Both the position numbers and the translations under genes were made by a program. The notes under the pieces were generated by a model. That model was not told the origin of the DNA and did not search any database. It saw nothing but the letters and a program-made list of their open reading frames with translations. A stretch of DNA of 29,363 nt from Yoonia sp. (GTDB taxonomy: Bacteria; Pseudomonadota; Alphaproteobacteria; Rhodobacterales; Rhodobacteraceae), in assembly GCA_028822885.1 (NCBI GenBank), contig JAPKCP010000004.1:1-29363 (forward strand). Reading direction: 5' to 3'. Shown piece after piece: positions 1-7,819 of the stretch (within the stretch, counting starts at the first letter, position 1; every line of letters starts with the position of its first letter).

Positions 1-2
1 CT

Positions 3-86
3 GGTGACTTTGTTGCATCTGGTGACCTTGTCGGGACAGGGCCTACCCTAACGACGTCATTTGATGCCAATATTTTCGCAAGATAG
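3..86 (+). CDS. C-terminal tail of an unidentified protein (5' truncated)
   Basis: A reading frame open from the window edge ends in TAG at 84-86 and encodes 27 residues ending FDANIFAR. A strong intrinsic terminator follows 17 bases later, which is why I take this frame as the real gene end; the frame starting at base 1 stops earlier at 49-51 and the remaining frame stops at once. The Gly/Thr-rich tail is too short to assign a family. Confidence 0.4.
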   Translation, partial: GDFVASGDLVGTGPTLTTSFDANIFAR

Positions 87-103
87 CGCGACCTGAAATT
101 AGG

Positions 104-131
104 AAAGCCCCTACTTTTCAGTGGGGGCTTT
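104..131 (+). terminator. Rho-independent terminator, possibly bidirectional
   Basis: An 11-bp stem (104-114 with 121-131, one G-T wobble, AAAGCCCC against GGGGCTTT) closes a six-base loop and runs into a short T tract at 129-132. It ends the truncated + strand gene. The A-rich 5' arm lets it work also for the anbu operon, which ends at 177 on the opposite strand. Confidence 0.8.
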
Positions 132-176
132 TGTATTCCGACGGGTTAATTCGGGAAGTGAGAAGTAGCCCCAATC

Positions 177-911
177 CTAGTCAAACTCAAACTTCGGAAG
201 CTGATCAAGTGCATTGCGCAACGCCTCACCCCAGCCTTCAGACACAGACTGAAAATATAAGTCGTCCGCTTCAATCCGATTGGTGTGTGTAACTTTCAGA
301 CTTCCAGCGGTGTAGACCTGATAGTCGAGCGGTAAGCCCACGGACAGGTTCGCTTTGATTGTCGAATCGAATGATACCATCAGCAGTTTGATTGCATCCT
401 CAAATTGCATCTCTGGGTCGTAAGCACGGACAAGAATTGGCTTGCCGTATTTAGCCTCACCAATCTGGAAGAACGGCGCGTCGTCTGTGACCTCAATGAA
501 ATTGCCCTCTGGGTAGATCATAAACAAGGTTGGAATACCGTCATTGATCTGACCACCGAGAATGACAGAAGCCTTGAATTTAGAGGCGGATTCCTGACCA
601 GAATTGGCACTGTCGCCAATCACTTCGCGCAGGGTTTCCCCGACAAGGCGTGCAACCTGAAACATCGTGGGCAGTTCTAGAATGGTTGGGTTGCGGTCCG
701 CTTGTAGTTTCGAGCGTTCCTCAAGCAGGCTAATCAGCGCTTGGGTCGTCGCAAGGTTGCCAGAGGTCATCAGGGTGATGACCCGTTCGCCCGGAACTTC
801 CCAAGTGAAAAGCTTTTTGGTGACCGAAAAGTTGTCAACTCCGGCATTGGTCCGGGTGTCAGCCATAAGAACGAGGCCCTTGTTCAGTCGCAGGCCGACG
901 CAATAGGTCAT
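177..911 (-). CDS. Anbu: proteasome-like N-terminal-threonine peptidase
   Basis: This 244-residue protein belongs to the Anbu family (bacterial proteasome homologue, COG3484), relatives of HslV and proteasome beta subunits that assemble into open, lock-washer-like rings. It begins MTYCVG, so removal of Met would expose Thr1 as nucleophile with no propeptide. Counting from that Thr, Asp17 (in MADTRTNAG) and Lys31/Lys32 sit where Asp17 and Lys33 lie in proteasome beta subunits. It is the last gene of a five-gene - strand operon with an ATP-grasp protein, an alpha-E protein and two transglutaminase-like proteins, the recognised anbu neighbourhood. No unfoldase ATPase gene lies nearby. The start is the ATG at 909-911; its Shine-Dalgarno is weak. 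Family assignment is secure; substrate and physiological role are not known. Confidence 0.93.
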   Translation of the reverse strand: MTYCVGLRLNKGLVLMADTRTNAGVDNFSVTKKLFTWEVPGERVITLMTSGNLATTQALISLLEERSKLQADRNPTILELPTMFQVARLVGETLREVIGDSANSGQESASKFKASVILGGQINDGIPTLFMIYPEGNFIEVTDDAPFFQIGEAKYGKPILVRAYDPEMQFEDAIKLLMVSFDSTIKANLSVGLPLDYQVYTAGSLKVTHTNRIEADDLYFQSVSEGWGEALRNALDQLPKFEFD

Positions 912-955
912 TTGATGTGGTCCATATGATTACATGAGTAGTCTAGGATAGGTCT

Positions 956-1750
956 TTACTGCTGAATTTGCAGCGTGACAATCATCGACTCTGTTCCGGC
1001 GCCCATTCTGACGCCACGAATGGGTGATGCATCACGTGAATCACAGCCAACCGCCAGTCGGACATAACGCTCATCTGGGGAAATACGGTTTGAGACATCG
1101 AACCCAACCCAACCAAGTCCGTCGATGTGGGCTTCGGCCCAAGCGTGGCTCGCATCTTGGTCAATGCGGTCGTTCATCATCAGGTAGCCACTGACATAGC
1201 GGGCGGGAATGCCAGCGTGACGTACCGCTGAAATAAAGATTTGGGCATGGTCCTGACAGACGCCACCGCCAGCGATGAGGGCTTCCTCGGCTGTTGTCGC
1301 CGTCGTTGTGTCCGCTTTTCCGTAGGGAACATGGTCCAAGATTTCGCTGGACAGGGCATGCAGATTATCCAATGCGTTGCCGCCTTTGACGATCCCTGCG
1401 AGCTTGCGAATACCTTTGCCGGGGTCAGTCCGCTCTGTGGGCTGCATGAAATGCCACAGCGGTGCGCGGCCATAAACTTTGCCCAAAACCCCTGCTTTGT
1501 CGTTAGTTTCAACTTCGCCAGATGCCACAAAGCTAACGCCAGATTGCCCAGCTTCAGCTTGGATCAGCATTGTCTGGTTCTGGTATTGATCTTGAAATGA
1601 CAGTTCTTCTGCACCGCCCTCAATTTCAACCGACCAGTTCAGAACAGTTTGCAAGGCGTTGTTCGTTGGCGTCAGGCGGACCTGTTGAAGGCCATATGTT
1701 ACAGGTGCATCGTAGCTATAACTGGTCTTATGTGTAATCTTTAGTCGCAT
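956..1750 (-). CDS. Transglutaminase-like protein, anbu operon (copy 1)
   Basis: A 264-residue protein of the bacterial transglutaminase-like family (COG1305). It has an N-terminal beta-rich domain (about residues 1-90) followed by a papain-fold core. Numbered from the GTG at 1753, the triad is Cys166 (GGGVCQDHA), His203 (SHAWAEAHI) and Asp219 (WVGFDVSNR); all three are present, so it should be active, as protease, amidase or transferase. I prefer the ATG at 1748-1750 over the GTG one codon earlier because AGGGG lies six bases before the ATG but only three before the GTG. The alpha-E gene ends at 1760, so the two are tightly coupled. Homologues commonly accompany alpha-E and circularly permuted ATP-grasp genes. 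The substrate is unknown; an amide or peptide made by the ATP-grasp partner is an inference. Confidence 0.9.
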   Translation of the reverse strand: MRLKITHKTSYSYDAPVTYGLQQVRLTPTNNALQTVLNWSVEIEGGAEELSFQDQYQNQTMLIQAEAGQSGVSFVASGEVETNDKAGVLGKVYGRAPLWHFMQPTERTDPGKGIRKLAGIVKGGNALDNLHALSSEILDHVPYGKADTTTATTAEEALIAGGGVCQDHAQIFISAVRHAGIPARYVSGYLMMNDRIDQDASHAWAEAHIDGLGWVGFDVSNRISPDERYVRLAVGCDSRDASPIRGVRMGAGTESMIVTLQIQQ

Positions 1751-1759
1751 CACATGCCC

Positions 1760-2701
1760 CTAACCGCTGAACCGATAGTCTTTTTCTATCTGGGTGCCGA
1801 TGGCATTATTGTCCCGGATAAAGTCGGCGATGAATTTGTGCAAACCAACGTCAAACACCGACCCAATTGTTTGATCGCGCAGCTTGACCCTTTGGGCGTC
1901 GATCAGATCATTGCTATGCGCGCGGACGCCGTAGTCCTTAGATAAGTAATTCAAATGGGTCGACAAATAGCGGCTGCAAAACGACAGCGACCGTGGAAAC
2001 CGCGAGTCGAGTATCAAAAACTCTGCGATCCCGGCTGAGGTCATCGCATCATCGTTCAGCCAGCGGAATGATCTGTGGGCAGATACTGACCGCAGGATCG
2101 TTTCCCACTGCACATTATCAAGAGGCGAGCCAACAAAGCTCGCGGATGGCAGCAACGTGTAGTATTTCACGTCGATGATCCGGGCGGTGTTGTCCGCGCG
2201 TTCAAGCGCCACGCCGATTTGTGCAAAATCGAAGATATCGTTGCGCAGCATCGTGCCGTGCATCGCACCACGCACAAGCGCGCTTTGCTGACGAATAATA
2301 CCAAGGATTGCGGGCAAATCCGTCTCTTTGACAGGTCGCTTTAGCGCATCATTCAGCGTCATCCATGTTTCGTTCACAGCCTCCCACACTTCGGTGGTCA
2401 GCGCGTTGCGTACCATCCGCGCGTTGGTCCGCGCATTCTTTGTCACGGATAGGACGCTTGATGGATTGTCCGTATCCCGCAACAGAAAATCGACAACTTT
2501 GGCGGCGTCATAGCTGTCATGTTTGGCGTCGAAGTTGAATTTGACGCCTGCCGTTGTGACAACAGATTTCCATTCTGAAGCGCTATCATTAGACCGGGTC
2601 AGCGCAATGCGGAAACCGGCTTCGACCAGTCGTGCTGTGTTTTCGGCCCGTTCCAAAAAGCGGAACATCCAGTAAAGACCGCCTGCTGTTTTTCCTAACA
2701 T
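1760..2701 (-). CDS. Alpha-E domain-containing protein
   Basis: This 313-residue protein matches the alpha-E family (COG2307, formerly DUF403), an all-helical domain of unknown biochemical function. The N-terminal segment (residues 1-29, LYWMFRFLERAENTARL) is the family hallmark, rich in conserved Arg and Glu. There is no signal peptide or membrane segment, so it is cytoplasmic. The ATG at 2699-2701 lies four bases after the stop of the ATP-grasp gene, and the transglutaminase gene begins ten bases after this stop, so all three are read from one message. Alpha-E domains are found as separate genes or fused to circularly permuted ATP-grasp proteins, which suggests that they act in one complex; that remains an inference. 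Confidence 0.92.
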   Translation of the reverse strand: MLGKTAGGLYWMFRFLERAENTARLVEAGFRIALTRSNDSASEWKSVVTTAGVKFNFDAKHDSYDAAKVVDFLLRDTDNPSSVLSVTKNARTNARMVRNALTTEVWEAVNETWMTLNDALKRPVKETDLPAILGIIRQQSALVRGAMHGTMLRNDIFDFAQIGVALERADNTARIIDVKYYTLLPSASFVGSPLDNVQWETILRSVSAHRSFRWLNDDAMTSAGIAEFLILDSRFPRSLSFCSRYLSTHLNYLSKDYGVRAHSNDLIDAQRVKLRDQTIGSVFDVGLHKFIADFIRDNNAIGTQIEKDYRFSG

Positions 2702-2705
2702 GCGA

Positions 2706-4133
2706 TCAGTCCTCCAAAACCCAAGTATCTTTTGTGCCGCCGCCTTGGCTCGAGTTTACCACAAGCGATCCGGCTTTCAGGGCAACGCGCGTAAGTCCAC
2801 CGGGTGTAATCTTGATCCCTTCTGGCGACATCAGCACAAAAGGGCGTAGGTCGACATGACGCGGGGCGAGTTGCTTTTTGGCAAATATCGGAACCGTGGA
2901 CAGCGATAACGTCGGTTGGGCAATGTAATTTCGCGGCCTTGCTCGCAGCTTTGCCTCAAACATTTTGAGCTCTTTCTTGCTGGCAGCGGGGCCCACAAGC
3001 ATCCCGTAGCCGCCCGATCCGTGCACTTCTTTCACGACCAGATCAGCAAGGTTATCGAGAACGTATTTCAGCGAATCTGGTTCGGAACAGCGGAAGGTCT
3101 GAACGTTCTTCAAAATAGCCTTTTCACCTGTGTAGAACTCAACAATCTCAGGCATATAGGAATAGATTGCTTTATCGTCTGCAATCCCGGTGCCGGGGGC
3201 ATTCGCGATGGTGATATTGCCCGCGCGGTAAACATCCATGATGCCCGGAACACCCAGCATGGAATCTGGGTTAAAGTTCAGCGGGTCAAGGTAATCATCA
3301 TCAACGCGGCGGTAGAGAACATCAACGGTCTTATAGCCTTCGGTGGTCCGCATCGCGATATGACCATCTATCACACGCAGATCATGGCCTTCCACCAGTT
3401 CCACACCCATTTGATCGGCCAAAAACGAATGCTCGAAATAGGCAGAATTATGGATGCCGGGCGTTAGTACAGCGACTGTCGGCTGCCCTTGGCAAGACGC
3501 AGGCGCACAAGCAGCCAACGACCGACGTAGGTTCTTAGGGTAATCGCTGACAGGTTTGACTTTGATCTTGCTGAACAGTTCGGGAAACATTTGCAGCATC
3601 GTTTCGCGATTTTCGAGCATGTAAGACACGCCAGACGGTGTCCGCGCGTTATCTTCCAAGACAAAGAAATCATCTTCGCCGGTGCGTACGATATCAGTGC
3701 CAACGATGTGGGTATAAACGCCGCCGGGTGGTGAGACACCGATCATCTGCGGCAGGAAGGCTTCGTTCTGTGCGACCAGTTCGATTGGAATAATCCCAGC
3801 CTTTAAAATCTCTTGGCCGTGGTAAATATCATGTAAAAAGGCGTTAATCGCACGAACGCGCTGCTCAATCCCTTTGGAAAGCTTGCTCCATTCACGATCC
3901 GCGATAATCCGGGGAATCAAATCAAACGGGATGAGGCGTTCTTGGGCGTCAGCCTGACCATAGACGTTGAAGGTAATGCCAGTGCGCCGAAAAAACGCCT
4001 CAGCCTCTTTTGATTTTTTGATCAGTCGCGCCGGATCTTCGCCAGAAAACCATTCGTTATAGGATTGATAGGGGCTTCTGACGCCGTCAGCACTCTGCAA
4101 CATCTCATCAAAATGGTCTATTTTTTGCTTCAT
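2706..4133 (-). CDS. Circularly permuted ATP-grasp protein (COG2308)
   Basis: A 475-residue cytoplasmic protein of the circularly permuted type 2 ATP-grasp family. Recognisable blocks are LEDNARTPSG (159-168), YRRVDDDYLDPL (274-285), GTGIADDKAIYSYMPEI (314-330), VVKEVHGSGGYGM (366-378), DLRPF (428-432) and SSQGGGTKDTWVL (461-473). ATP-grasp enzymes activate a carboxylate as acyl phosphate and join it to an amine, so this is a probable amide- or peptide-forming ligase; no substrate has been established from sequence. It is the second gene of the anbu operon: a transglutaminase gene ends 47 bases upstream and the alpha-E gene starts four bases after it. Length is ordinary for the family and no catalytic block appears broken. 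Confidence 0.92.
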   Translation of the reverse strand: MKQKIDHFDEMLQSADGVRSPYQSYNEWFSGEDPARLIKKSKEAEAFFRRTGITFNVYGQADAQERLIPFDLIPRIIADREWSKLSKGIEQRVRAINAFLHDIYHGQEILKAGIIPIELVAQNEAFLPQMIGVSPPGGVYTHIVGTDIVRTGEDDFFVLEDNARTPSGVSYMLENRETMLQMFPELFSKIKVKPVSDYPKNLRRSLAACAPASCQGQPTVAVLTPGIHNSAYFEHSFLADQMGVELVEGHDLRVIDGHIAMRTTEGYKTVDVLYRRVDDDYLDPLNFNPDSMLGVPGIMDVYRAGNITIANAPGTGIADDKAIYSYMPEIVEFYTGEKAILKNVQTFRCSEPDSLKYVLDNLADLVVKEVHGSGGYGMLVGPAASKKELKMFEAKLRARPRNYIAQPTLSLSTVPIFAKKQLAPRHVDLRPFVLMSPEGIKITPGGLTRVALKAGSLVVNSSQGGGTKDTWVLED

Positions 4134-4180
4134 CAGGCTAGCCTATCGTGTCAGCGACGATGTGCAAGGCTTGGGTGAAA

Positions 4181-4957
4181 TCAAAGTGTAATCACCTGAA
4201 CTGACTGATTTTTCATATTCATCAAACCATAAGAGGTCATAAAAGAGACGTCGGCTGCATCGCGACCTACACCAACGCGTACGATCTCGTCTGTTTTGGC
4301 CATGCCAGTTGCGTCAACAAGATGCCAAGCGTCATCCAGATACACTTCTACCACCGCATGAAAATCTTGCGGAGTGACGCGCGGGGCGTAGCAACTGACG
4401 ATCCGTGCCGGGATGCCACCAGCCCGTGCCAATGCGATCAGGACATGGGCGTAGTCCCGACAAACGCCGCGACGGGTTGCAAAACTATCAGCGGCCGTTG
4501 TGCTGGCATTGCTTGCAGACGGATCATAGACAAAGTTGTGCTTGATCCAGTCGCTCGCGGCTTTGATAAATGCTCCACCGCTATGGTGGCCGATTTCGGT
4601 GTTGATGAAGTCAAAGAAGTGTTCGGGATGCACGTAGCGCGATGCCATAAGGTAAGGTGTGACCTCGCTTGGGAGCAGTGTCAGGGGCGTATACGGCAGG
4701 TTTGCCAAATCGACTTCTGCGCGCTGCACATCCACCGTTGCTTCGTAGTCACAGATAAATGTCTCGTTTGCCTGCAACCAAATCCTTTGGCCAAGACCGC
4801 TTTCGCCTGTAATCCGGTGCAGATCAGGGGCCGCGTTGAAGAGCAGCCGCTCTGATGTGATCGTCTGTGTTTTATCACTGAACGCTTCAATCTGGAGCAA
4901 AAGGGCGCAAGGGCGGGGCGTTGTGTAGGCGAGGTGAACCGCGATCTGTGCTTGCAT
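4181..4957 (-). CDS. Transglutaminase-like protein, anbu operon (copy 2)
   Basis: A second, divergent transglutaminase-like protein of 258 residues opens the anbu operon. The papain-fold core carries Cys166 (RRGVCRDYA), His200 (DFHAVVEVY) and Asp215 (WHLVDATGM), so the triad is intact. The N-terminal 100 residues form a different beta domain from copy 1: they begin MQAQIAVHLAYTTPRPCALL and lack the MRLKITHKTSYSY start. The Cys region reads RRGVCRDYAHV against GGGVCQDHAQI in copy 1, so these are separate subfamilies rather than a recent duplication. The ATG is at 4955-4957 with AAAGG about ten bases upstream. It is probably the first gene of the operon, since the next gene upstream at 5136 is divergent. 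Substrate unknown. Confidence 0.9.
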   Translation of the reverse strand: MQAQIAVHLAYTTPRPCALLLQIEAFSDKTQTITSERLLFNAAPDLHRITGESGLGQRIWLQANETFICDYEATVDVQRAEVDLANLPYTPLTLLPSEVTPYLMASRYVHPEHFFDFINTEIGHHSGGAFIKAASDWIKHNFVYDPSASNASTTAADSFATRRGVCRDYAHVLIALARAGGIPARIVSCYAPRVTPQDFHAVVEVYLDDAWHLVDATGMAKTDEIVRVGVGRDAADVSFMTSYGLMNMKNQSVQVITL

Positions 4958-5135
4958 TTGCGTGCGACCTTTCAGGTGTTCGACGCACTAGCCTTATCAA
5001 CGAAACTGGGTCTGCGCATCCCGTAGTTATCTCGTCGTCGTGCACCCATTATGTGCGTAAATTGACGCCAAGCTGCCCTTTCCCTTTCGCCCTTGCAGCA
5101 CTACATTCCGCAAAACACCAGAATAGGGGCGTTTC

Positions 5136-6056
5136 ATGTCATCCATCGTTTCCATACGCGACTTGCGCAAAACCTTTGCGGGTGGGTTTGAGGCGCTAAA
5201 AGGCGTGAGCCTTGAGATTGAAGAGGGTGAAATCCTTGCGCTGCTTGGGCCGAATGGGGCTGGTAAAACAACGCTGATTTCCACGATTTGCGGCATTACG
5301 GTTCCGACGTCTGGCACTGTCACGGTCGGTGGCCATGACACGCAAACGGCTTTCCGCGCTACCCGCAACATGATCGGCTTGGTGCCGCAAGAAATTAACC
5401 TTGAGCCGTTTGAAACGGTGATGAGCACGGTCCGCTTTACACGGGGCCTGTTTGGAAAGCCGCGCAACGATGCGTACATCGAACAAATTCTCAAAGATTT
5501 GTCTCTCTTCGATAAGAAGGACCAAAAGATAATGACGCTGTCTGGTGGGATGAAGCGCCGGGTGTTGATCGCCAAGGCCTTGTCCCACGAACCGCGCGTT
5601 TTGTTCCTTGATGAACCGACCGCCGGGGTGGACGTAGAGCTGCGCAAAGATATGTGGGAGGTTGTCGCGAAGCTAAAGCAAAGCGGCGTCACAATCATCC
5701 TGACTACGCATTATATTGAGGAAGCGGAGGCGATTGCTGACCGCGTTGGTGTCATTGCCAAAGGGGAAATCCTGCTTGTGCAAGACAAGGCGGAGCTAAT
5801 GTCCCAGATGGGCCAAAAGCAACTCAAGATCGAAGTGAGCGAAGAAATCACCGACATTCCGAAAGCCCTCGCCAACTACGCGCTAGAGGCTGACGGTAAG
5901 ACCCTGACTTATACCTACGATACCACGCGGGAGCGGACGGGCATCACCACGCTTCTTAATGACCTGCAAAAAGCAGGCATTCAGATGATAGATATTCAGA
6001 CACAACAAAGCAGTCTCGAAGACATCTTTGTTGGCCTCGTGAAGGAAGACGCATGA
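5136..6056 (+). CDS. ABC transporter ATP-binding protein (YadG-like)
   Basis: A 306-residue ATPase subunit of an ABC-2 type exporter. Walker A is GPNGAGKTT (38-46), the signature is LSGGM (135-139), Walker B VLFLDE (155-160) and the switch histidine His192 (LTTHY). A C-terminal extension (about 225-306) of the type seen in YadG/CcmA-like exporters follows the core. The ATG follows an AGGGG site six bases upstream. Its stop overlaps the start of the permease gene by four bases (ATGA), so the two are co-translated. The exported substrate cannot be told from sequence; YadG/YadH itself is uncharacterised. The upstream region (4958-5135) is shared with the divergent anbu operon. Confidence 0.93.
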   Translation: MSSIVSIRDLRKTFAGGFEALKGVSLEIEEGEILALLGPNGAGKTTLISTICGITVPTSGTVTVGGHDTQTAFRATRNMIGLVPQEINLEPFETVMSTVRFTRGLFGKPRNDAYIEQILKDLSLFDKKDQKIMTLSGGMKRRVLIAKALSHEPRVLFLDEPTAGVDVELRKDMWEVVAKLKQSGVTIILTTHYIEEAEAIADRVGVIAKGEILLVQDKAELMSQMGQKQLKIEVSEEITDIPKALANYALEADGKTLTYTYDTTRERTGITTLLNDLQKAGIQMIDIQTQQSSLEDIFVGLVKEDA

Positions 6057-6814
6057 ACTTTATAGCTATCCAGTCAATCTACCGCTTTGAAATGGCGCGC
6101 TTCTTTCGCACGATCACGCAATCCTTGGTTTCACCTGTTATTTCAACTGCTCTCTATTTCGTGGTCTTTGGCGCTGCGATTGGCAGTCGGATCGAAAATG
6201 TCGAAGGCGTGTCTTATGGCGCATTCATCGTACCGGGCCTGATCATGCTGACAGTCATGACCCAAGCAACATCCAACGCATCCTTCGGGATATATTTTCC
6301 CAAATTCATTGGGACGATCTATGAACTATTATCAGCCCCCGTGAATTTTCTCGAAATCACAATCGGCTACGTCGGCGCAGCGGCTACAAAGGCGCTGATC
6401 ATCGGCATGATCATCCTTGCGACGTCATTTTTCTTTGTCGACATTTCCATCGCGCACCCGTTTGCGATGCTGGCTTTTTTGTTCCTCACGGCACTCAGTT
6501 TCGCACTGCTTGGGTTCATTATTGGCATCTGGGCGGGCAATTTTGAGCAACTCCAGTTGATCCCGCTCCTGATCATCACACCGCTCGTGTTTCTTGGCGG
6601 CTCTTTCTATTCAACCACCATGCTGCCGCCTGTTTGGCAGACAATCACGCTGTTCAATCCAGTTCACTACCTGATTTCCGGTTTCCGTTGGTCGTTTTTT
6701 GGCACAGCTGACGTGCCGGTTGAGATGAGTTTGATCGCAATTGCACTCTTTACAGGGGCTTGCATGACCGCAATCTGGTGGATTTTCCGCACAGGTTGGC
6801 GGATTAGGCAGTGA
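6053..6814 (+). CDS. ABC-2 type transporter permease (YadH-like)
   Basis: A 253-residue inner membrane protein with about six hydrophobic segments, the layout of ABC-2 permeases. A cytoplasmic N-terminal amphipathic stretch (MARFFRTITQSLVSPVIS) precedes the first membrane span; the segment PLVFLGGSFYSTTMLPP near residues 176-192 and the following PVHYLISGFRW are characteristic of the YadH/NodJ group. It overlaps the ATPase gene by four bases and should form the membrane half of that exporter as a 2+2 complex. Substrate unknown; lipid, polysaccharide or drug export are the usual possibilities for the family. Confidence 0.92.
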   Translation: MNFIAIQSIYRFEMARFFRTITQSLVSPVISTALYFVVFGAAIGSRIENVEGVSYGAFIVPGLIMLTVMTQATSNASFGIYFPKFIGTIYELLSAPVNFLEITIGYVGAAATKALIIGMIILATSFFFVDISIAHPFAMLAFLFLTALSFALLGFIIGIWAGNFEQLQLIPLLIITPLVFLGGSFYSTTMLPPVWQTITLFNPVHYLISGFRWSFFGTADVPVEMSLIAIALFTGACMTAIWWIFRTGWRIRQ

Positions 6815-6855
6815 TGCCCTTGCTGGACCATCGCGTGGGACCTATCTAGGCCAGT

Positions 6856-7650
6856 ATGAAACGCTTTATCCCCTTTATGAAATCCGAACCTCAAGTAGCC
6901 GTCGTGCGCTTGCAGGGTGCAATTACAAACGGCGGGCGCGGCCTTGACGATGTCAGTCTCGCGCCTGTGCTTGAAAAGGCCTTTACCAAAGGCAAGCCCA
7001 AAGCAGTGGCATTGCAGATCAACTGCCCGGGTGGATCACCTGTCCAGTCGTCCCTGATCGCTGCTCGCATCCAGCGGCTGTCCAAGGAAAACGACGTCCC
7101 TGTGATCGCTTTTGTCGAAGACGTTGCCGCATCAGGTGGCTACTGGCTGGCTTGTGCCGCCGATGAAATCTATGTCGATGGTTGTTCCATGACAGGGTCG
7201 ATTGGCGTGATTACTGCAGGCTTTGGCCTCGACAAAGCGATCAGCCAATATGGCATCGAACGCCGTGTTCACACCGCTGGTAAATCCAAATCCATGCTCG
7301 ACCCGTTCAAGCCTGAGAATGAAGAGGACACTGCCCGCCTCAAAGGGTGGCTTGAAGACTTGCACGTCACCTTTATCGCTTACATCAAATCACGGCGCGG
7401 CGATAAACTATCCGATAATCCCGACCTATTCACGGGCGAAGTGTTCCTTGGTCAAAAGGGTGTGGACGAAGGGCTGGTCGATGGCATTGGCCACCTTGTG
7501 CCGTTCATGAAGGATCGCTTTGGTGACAAAGTGCAATTCCGCACTTTCGGTGAGAAGAAATCGTTGCTGTCGCGGTTCGGCATGTCTCTCATGCAAGACG
7601 CCATTCACACGGTTGAGGATCGGGCGGCCTTCGCCCGATTTGGCCTCTAA
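6856..7650 (+). CDS. S49 family serine peptidase (SppA/SohB-like)
   Basis: A 264-residue single-domain member of peptidase family S49, which cuts residual signal peptides or membrane-associated protein fragments using a Ser-Lys dyad. The nucleophile is Ser93 in DVAASGGYW; the general base should be Lys142 or Lys144 in the GKSKSMLDPF segment, about 50 residues later as in short SppA enzymes. GSIGVITAGFGL (115-126) is a second conserved block. Unlike classical SppA there is no clear N-terminal membrane anchor: the protein starts MKRFIPFMKSEPQVAVVRL and goes directly into the fold, so it may be cytoplasmic. The 53-residue membrane protein one base after its stop may tether it, an inference from coupling only. 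Confidence 0.92.
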   Translation: MKRFIPFMKSEPQVAVVRLQGAITNGGRGLDDVSLAPVLEKAFTKGKPKAVALQINCPGGSPVQSSLIAARIQRLSKENDVPVIAFVEDVAASGGYWLACAADEIYVDGCSMTGSIGVITAGFGLDKAISQYGIERRVHTAGKSKSMLDPFKPENEEDTARLKGWLEDLHVTFIAYIKSRRGDKLSDNPDLFTGEVFLGQKGVDEGLVDGIGHLVPFMKDRFGDKVQFRTFGEKKSLLSRFGMSLMQDAIHTVEDRAAFARFGL

Positions 7651-7651
7651 C

Positions 7652-7813
7652 GTGATTGCAAAGATCATCCTTCTGTTCCTCGCGTTCATCGCCGTTTTGG
7701 CGATGTTCGGAAAATGGCGTTTTCCGGGACAGGAAAAGCTCGCAGCGGCGAAATGCCAGAGCTGCGGGCGGTTCCGTATCGGTAAAGGCCGTTGCGCCTG
7801 TAAGAAAAGGTAG
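7652..7813 (+). CDS. Small membrane protein with a zinc-ribbon-like tail (53 aa)
   Basis: A GTG codon one base after the S49 stop opens a 53-residue frame ending at 7813, six bases before the antiporter start. Residues 3-20 form one hydrophobic segment (IAKIILLFLAFIAVLAMF); the tail carries Cys35, Cys38, Cys48 and Cys50 (CQSCG, then CACKKR), enough ligands for one zinc site, in a strongly basic context. The position between two tightly packed + strand genes argues for translational coupling and for a real gene, although no Shine-Dalgarno is visible. I do not recognise a named family. A role as membrane adaptor for the peptidase is a guess from position. Confidence 0.65.
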   Translation: MIAKIILLFLAFIAVLAMFGKWRFPGQEKLAAAKCQSCGRFRIGKGRCACKKR

Positions 7814-7819
7814 AACGGA

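Noticed and set aside
2916..3467. A 183-codon + strand frame inside the ATP-grasp gene
   Set aside because: It lies entirely antisense to a conserved ATP-grasp protein and shows no domain or ribosome site.
4322..4855. A 177-codon, Cys-rich + strand frame inside transglutaminase copy 2
   Set aside because: It is antisense to an intact catalytic protein; the Cys content comes from complementing Ala/Thr codons.
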